From an uncultured Actinomyces sp. (GTDB lineage Bacteria > Actinomycetota > Actinomycetes > Actinomycetales > Actinomycetaceae): a stretch of 9,247 nucleotides of DNA. The notes under the pieces are model-generated. The model was not told the origin of the DNA, searched no databases, and was given only the letters and a program-made list of their open reading frames with translations. The stretch covers positions 1-9,247 of the forward strand of contig CALIZH010000391.1 in the NCBI GenBank assembly GCA_938028585.1, read 5' to 3'. This document shows positions 6,539-9,247 of this stretch, piece by piece (position 1 is the first letter of the stretch; each line of letters begins with the position of its first letter). A program made the translations under genes and the position numbers.

Positions 6539-6548
6539 AAACGTCTAC

Positions 6549-8093
6549 ATGAGCACGGCAGCATCTCCTGCGAAACGTCGCACGCGCGACACATGGACCA
6601 GCCAAACTGGCTTTTTAATGGCGGCGATCGGTTCTGCGATCGGCTTGGGTAATATCTGGCGATTCCCAGGCGTTGCATACACCAATGGTGGGGGAGCATT
6701 CCTTGTTCCCTATCTCGTCGCTCTGCTTTTTGCTGGTATCCCGATCCTTTGGCTCGAGTACGCCGTTGGCCATAAGTTCCGTGGAACCCCTCCGTGGGCT
6801 TTCCGCCGCATGAACGCTAAAGGAGAGTTCCTCGGCTGGTTGTGCGTGTTCATCTGCTTCGTGATTATTACCTACTACGCCGCGGTTGTTGCGTGGTCGG
6901 GAAGCTACGTCTTCTATTCGATTACCGAGGCCTGGGGTGAAGACTCGCAGACCTTCTTCCTTTCTTCTTTCCTGGGAACCGTCGGTTCTGATGAATTCTC
7001 ATGGACCCCAGTAGCGGCCGTTGCGATCCCGCTTGTCTTGGTGTGGGCGTGCATTTTGCTCATCGCCTCTTTCGGTGTCGCGCGAGGGGTGGAAAAGGCC
7101 AATAAGATCTTCCTTCCTCTTTTGGTCGTCCTCTTCCTTGCTCTTGTAGTGCGTGCGCTCTTCCTTCCCGGTGCGCTGGAAGGCTTGAGTGCGTTCTTCA
7201 CACCTAATTGGAGCTCCCTCGCTCAACCCAAGGTGTGGCTAGCCGCATTTGCTCAGATTTTCTTCTCCCTCTCGGTTGGCTTCGGAATCATGCTGACCTA
7301 CGCCTCGTACCTCCACAAGAAGTCGAACGTCACCGGAACTGCTTTGGTCGCTGGCTTTGCTAATTCGTCCTTCGAAATTCTTGCTGGTATTGGCGTGTTC
7401 TCAGCACTTGGATTCATGGCGCATTCGCAAGGAATTGCTGTTTCTGAGTTGAAGGGACTGACCGGTCCGATTCTTTCCTTCGTGACCTTCCCGAAGATTA
7501 TTTCGATGATGCCGGGTGGACCGCTTTTTGGAGTCCTGTTCTTCTCGTCGCTTGTCCTCGCAGGTATCACCTCGCTGCTTTCGCTCTTACAGGTGGTTTC
7601 TGGAGCAATTCAAGATAAGTTTGCCTTGACCCCCGTGAAGGCTTCGCTCGTCATGGGAATTCCGACAACGATTATTTCTTTGGCGCTCTTTGCGACACGT
7701 TCCGGTCTGAACACCTTGGATATCGTTGATAACTTCATCAATAATGTGGGCGTTGTTGGTTGTGCGATTGCCATGACGCTTTACACCGCACTTGTTCGCC
7801 CCAGGCTTCGTGGTCTGCGCACACACCTGAATTCTGTCTCTGCGCCGTCGATTCCTCCCGTATGGGACTACCTCGTCGGAATCGTTATTCCTCTGGTGCT
7901 GGCATTCATGCTGGTCACCTCAGTGATTTCTAGTATCAGTGAAGGCTATGGCGGCTACGCCGGATATCTTGTGAACATCTTCGGGTGGGGTTCTGTCGGT
8001 TTCGCGCTCCTTGCATCCGCAATTGTTACCCTGATGCCTTGGTCGCATCCTCATCGCTCAAGCACGTCGTCAACATCTAAGGAGATCGCATGA
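6549..8093 (+). CDS. metP: Sodium-dependent methionine/alanine importer, NSS (SNF/LeuT) family
   Basis: This 514-residue polytopic membrane protein belongs to the neurotransmitter:sodium symporter family. Helix 1 carries the unwound sodium-site motif GSAIGLGNIWRFP (28-40). Helix 6 carries FFSLSVGFGIMLTYASY (238-254), matching the LeuT substrate-contact stretch. Helix 8 contributes Thr341-Ser342, the usual sodium-2 hydroxyl pair. A charged N-terminal tail precedes helix 1, and a Ser/Thr-rich cytoplasmic tail (after about 499) ends the protein. Family membership is secure. The substrate call (methionine and alanine) comes from the small gene directly downstream, which has the look of MetS, the essential small subunit paired with MetP in Corynebacterium glutamicum. 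Without that neighbour I would leave the amino acid open. The stop overlaps metS by 4 nt (ATGA), implying coupled synthesis of the two subunits. Confidence 0.88.
   Translation: MSTAASPAKRRTRDTWTSQTGFLMAAIGSAIGLGNIWRFPGVAYTNGGGAFLVPYLVALLFAGIPILWLEYAVGHKFRGTPPWAFRRMNAKGEFLGWLCVFICFVIITYYAAVVAWSGSYVFYSITEAWGEDSQTFFLSSFLGTVGSDEFSWTPVAAVAIPLVLVWACILLIASFGVARGVEKANKIFLPLLVVLFLALVVRALFLPGALEGLSAFFTPNWSSLAQPKVWLAAFAQIFFSLSVGFGIMLTYASYLHKKSNVTGTALVAGFANSSFEILAGIGVFSALGFMAHSQGIAVSELKGLTGPILSFVTFPKIISMMPGGPLFGVLFFSSLVLAGITSLLSLLQVVSGAIQDKFALTPVKASLVMGIPTTIISLALFATRSGLNTLDIVDNFINNVGVVGCAIAMTLYTALVRPRLRGLRTHLNSVSAPSIPPVWDYLVGIVIPLVLAFMLVTSVISSISEGYGGYAGYLVNIFGWGSVGFALLASAIVTLMPWSHPHRSSTSSTSKEIA
8079..8084 (+). 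promoter_or_regulatory. Ribosome binding site of metS
   Basis: AAGGAG, 5 nt before the ATG at 8090, lies within the end of metP. Its ideal strength and spacing support the short downstream gene as real. Confidence 0.75.
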
Positions 8094-8248
8094 ATCCCGC
8101 TGCTATCATCATGATGATTGTGACGATCCTTCTGGTATGGGGAGGGCTTGTTGCATCCGTGGTTATGCTCAGAATCCTGCCAACTCCGGATGCAGATGAG
8201 GAGCAGGAAACTCTTGCTTCGCAAAAGGCCGAAGTTCCGACACGATAG
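8090..8248 (+). CDS. metS: Small single-helix subunit of the methionine/alanine importer (MetS)
   Basis: This is a complete small gene of 52 codons (ATG 8090, TAG 8246-8248), easily missed by length cut-offs. The protein starts MNPAAIIMMIV, forms one hydrophobic helix (about 5-28) containing the WGGL motif (residues 17-20), and ends in a short acidic, polar tail (DADEEQE and onward). The A-I-x-MM start followed by WGGL and a single helix is the recognisable pattern of MetS, the roughly 60-residue partner that MetP needs for activity in Corynebacterium glutamicum. Direct overlap with the NSS gene, an excellent AAGGAG site and a sensible membrane topology all support it. It would sit in the cytoplasmic membrane beside the transporter. 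Confidence 0.87.
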   Translation: MNPAAIIMMIVTILLVWGGLVASVVMLRILPTPDADEEQETLASQKAEVPTR

Positions 8249-8256
8249 GGGAAGAT

Positions 8257-9015
8257 GTGCGCCTCGTCGCCTTTGATCTTGATGACACCCTGGCACCGTC
8301 GAAGTCTGCGCTTCCGGAGCCGATGGCCAATCAACTTCGCGCACTGCTCAAGTGTGTCCCAGTGTGTGTGATCTCTGGCGGAGAGTTTGGGCAGTTTCGC
8401 ACCCAGTTATTGGACAACCTCGGCGCTTCTTCTTCTGAATTGAAGAACTTGCATCTCATGCCCACCTGCGGGACGCGCTACTACCGTTGGAATGAGCAGG
8501 ATGCTCAGTGGGAGCAGGTCTATGCCAATGACCTGACTACAGAGCAGCGTGAGCGCGCGATTGCCTCGCTCGAACGCCATGCGCGTGAGCAAGGAGTGTG
8601 GGAAGCCCATCCTTGGGGTGAAATCATTGAGGACCGAGGCTCGCAGATTACCTTCTCAGCGTTGGGGCAGCAAGCTCCACTAGAGGCGAAGCGCGCGTGG
8701 GACCCGACAGGCGACAAGAAGCGGGCTCTTCGTGACGCGGTCGCAGAGGATCTTCCAGACCTTGAGGTGCGTGGGGGAGGATCAACTTCGGTTGATATCA
8801 CTCGTCACGGAATCGATAAGGCATACGGGATGGGCAAGCTAGTTGAGATCACTGGAATCGCACCAGAAGATATGCTCTTCATTGGGGATCGCCTAGACGA
8901 GGCTGGTAATGATTATCCAGTGAAAGCTGCCGGATACCCGACCCTCGCCGTGAGTGGTTGGGAAGAATGCGTTGATGTGATTGCGGATATCGTGAAGGAA
9001 CTACGCACGAGGTAG
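8257..9015 (+). CDS. HAD-IIB family hydrolase (phosphomannomutase/sugar-phosphate phosphatase-like)
   Basis: This is a 252-residue cytoplasmic haloacid dehalogenase phosphatase with all four motifs: FDLDDT with nucleophile Asp7 and acid/base Asp9, VISGG with Ser40, Lys188 in HGIDKAYG, and IGDRLDEAGNDYP with Asp211 and Asp219. A cap of the IIB type lies between motifs II and III (about residues 80-185) and includes EDRGSQITFSALG. The GNDYP variant of motif IV is typical of the phosphomannomutase-like subgroup, whose physiological substrate in actinobacteria is usually unassigned, so no gene name is given. The GTG start puts Asp7 at the expected distance from the N-terminus; GGGGAA (8248-8253) is the ribosome binding site. 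It begins 8 nt after metS and may be co-transcribed. Its 3' end overlaps the opposing methyltransferase gene by 15 nt. Confidence 0.88.
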   Translation: MRLVAFDLDDTLAPSKSALPEPMANQLRALLKCVPVCVISGGEFGQFRTQLLDNLGASSSELKNLHLMPTCGTRYYRWNEQDAQWEQVYANDLTTEQRERAIASLERHAREQGVWEAHPWGEIIEDRGSQITFSALGQQAPLEAKRAWDPTGDKKRALRDAVAEDLPDLEVRGGGSTSVDITRHGIDKAYGMGKLVEITGIAPEDMLFIGDRLDEAGNDYPVKAAGYPTLAVSGWEECVDVIADIVKELRTR

Positions 9016-9247
9016 TCGCGTTGCCCACAGGGCAACCGCACTTGCTGCAGCAACGTTGAGCGAATCAACGCCACCCATCATGGGGATACGAACGACGTAA
9101 TCGGTGCGTGACAGGGTGCTCTTCCTCAGACCATCGCCTTCCGTTCCCATGACCAAGGCAATGCGTGAATCTTTATCTGTCATCACGGGCATCGTTACGA
9201 ACTCATCAAGGCTAACGGAATCATCACTGAGCGCCAGAGCTGCCAGA
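9001..9247 (-). CDS. SpoU/TrmH family RNA 2'-O-ribose methyltransferase (5' partial)
   Basis: The minus-strand frame is open through the right edge, so the gene begins outside the window and only the last 81 complete codons are seen. The ATG at 9190-9192 is internal, since the residues upstream of it (LALSDDSVSLDEFVT) continue the family pattern. Two hallmark motifs of the knotted SPOUT fold are present: LVMGTEGDGL (the G-x-E-G motif) and RIPMMGGVDSLNVAAASAVAL (the SAM-binding IPM...SLNV motif). The protein ends soon after in TRLPRA. Members methylate a ribose in tRNA or rRNA; the target (TrmH, RlmB or another) cannot be told from this fragment. The gene converges with the HAD gene and overlaps it by 15 nt. 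Confidence 0.9.
   Translation of the reverse strand, partial: LAALALSDDSVSLDEFVTMPVMTDKDSRIALVMGTEGDGLRKSTLSRTDYVVRIPMMGGVDSLNVAAASAVALWATRLPRA

Noticed and set aside
6480..6548. SAM-type riboswitch before the methionine importer
   Set aside because: The gap is only 69 nt, too short for the known SAM riboswitch classes plus expression platform, and no paired core was seen.
9190..9192. ATG as start of a short methyltransferase-like gene
   Set aside because: The frame stays open to the window edge and the residues upstream continue the family sequence. A 63-residue protein would lack most of the fold.

Overview
The window reads as an actinobacterial chromosome of moderate G+C (by eye in the fifties, not computed). 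The domain families fit this: an actinobacterial 'choice-of-anchor M' surface domain, an LAxTG wall-sorting tail, a MetP/MetS sodium symporter pair, and GTG starts. An Actinomycetaceae-type organism of intermediate G+C (the range of Arcanobacterium, Mobiluncus or Varibaculum) is my best guess. It rests on style, not on a search.

Left two thirds (1-6479): one tightly packed plus-strand operon of the 'anchored repeat' ABC transporter type. It encodes, in order, a sortase-anchored wall protein with two copies of the surface domain (5' end outside the window), a TroA/ZnuA-like metal-binding lipoprotein with the same domain inserted between its first two metal ligands, a membrane-anchored single-domain protein with a C-terminal helix, an ATPase, and an ABC-3 permease. 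The junctions overlap by 4, 4 and 1 nt and then abut with no gap, so translational coupling is likely. One domain is thus displayed by three anchoring modes (wall, C-terminal membrane helix, lipid) around one importer. The solute-binding ligand set (His67, His370, His436, Asp512) points to Zn or Mn uptake. I infer that the surface domains capture the substrate and pass it inward.

Middle (6480-8248): a 69-nt gap carries a candidate promoter and a strong ribosome binding site, followed by metP, a sodium-dependent NSS-family amino-acid importer. A 52-residue single-helix protein, metS, overlaps it by 4 nt. By homology the pair imports methionine and alanine. A HAD-IIB phosphatase (8257-9015) starts 8 nt after metS and may share its transcript.

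Right edge (9001-9247): the C-terminal end of a SpoU/TrmH-type RNA ribose methyltransferase on the minus strand. It converges on the HAD gene and overlaps it tail to tail by 15 nt.

Most notable: the domain inserted in the binding protein has its two halves in swapped order compared with the other three copies (an apparent circular permutation), and it sits where ZnuA proteins carry a His-rich loop. All four copies keep a G-H-x-D and an H-x-H-x-[NS]-W motif, a candidate ligand site. No rRNA, tRNA, CRISPR array, insertion sequence or clear intrinsic terminator was seen. The only non-coding stretch longer than a few bases is 6480-6548.
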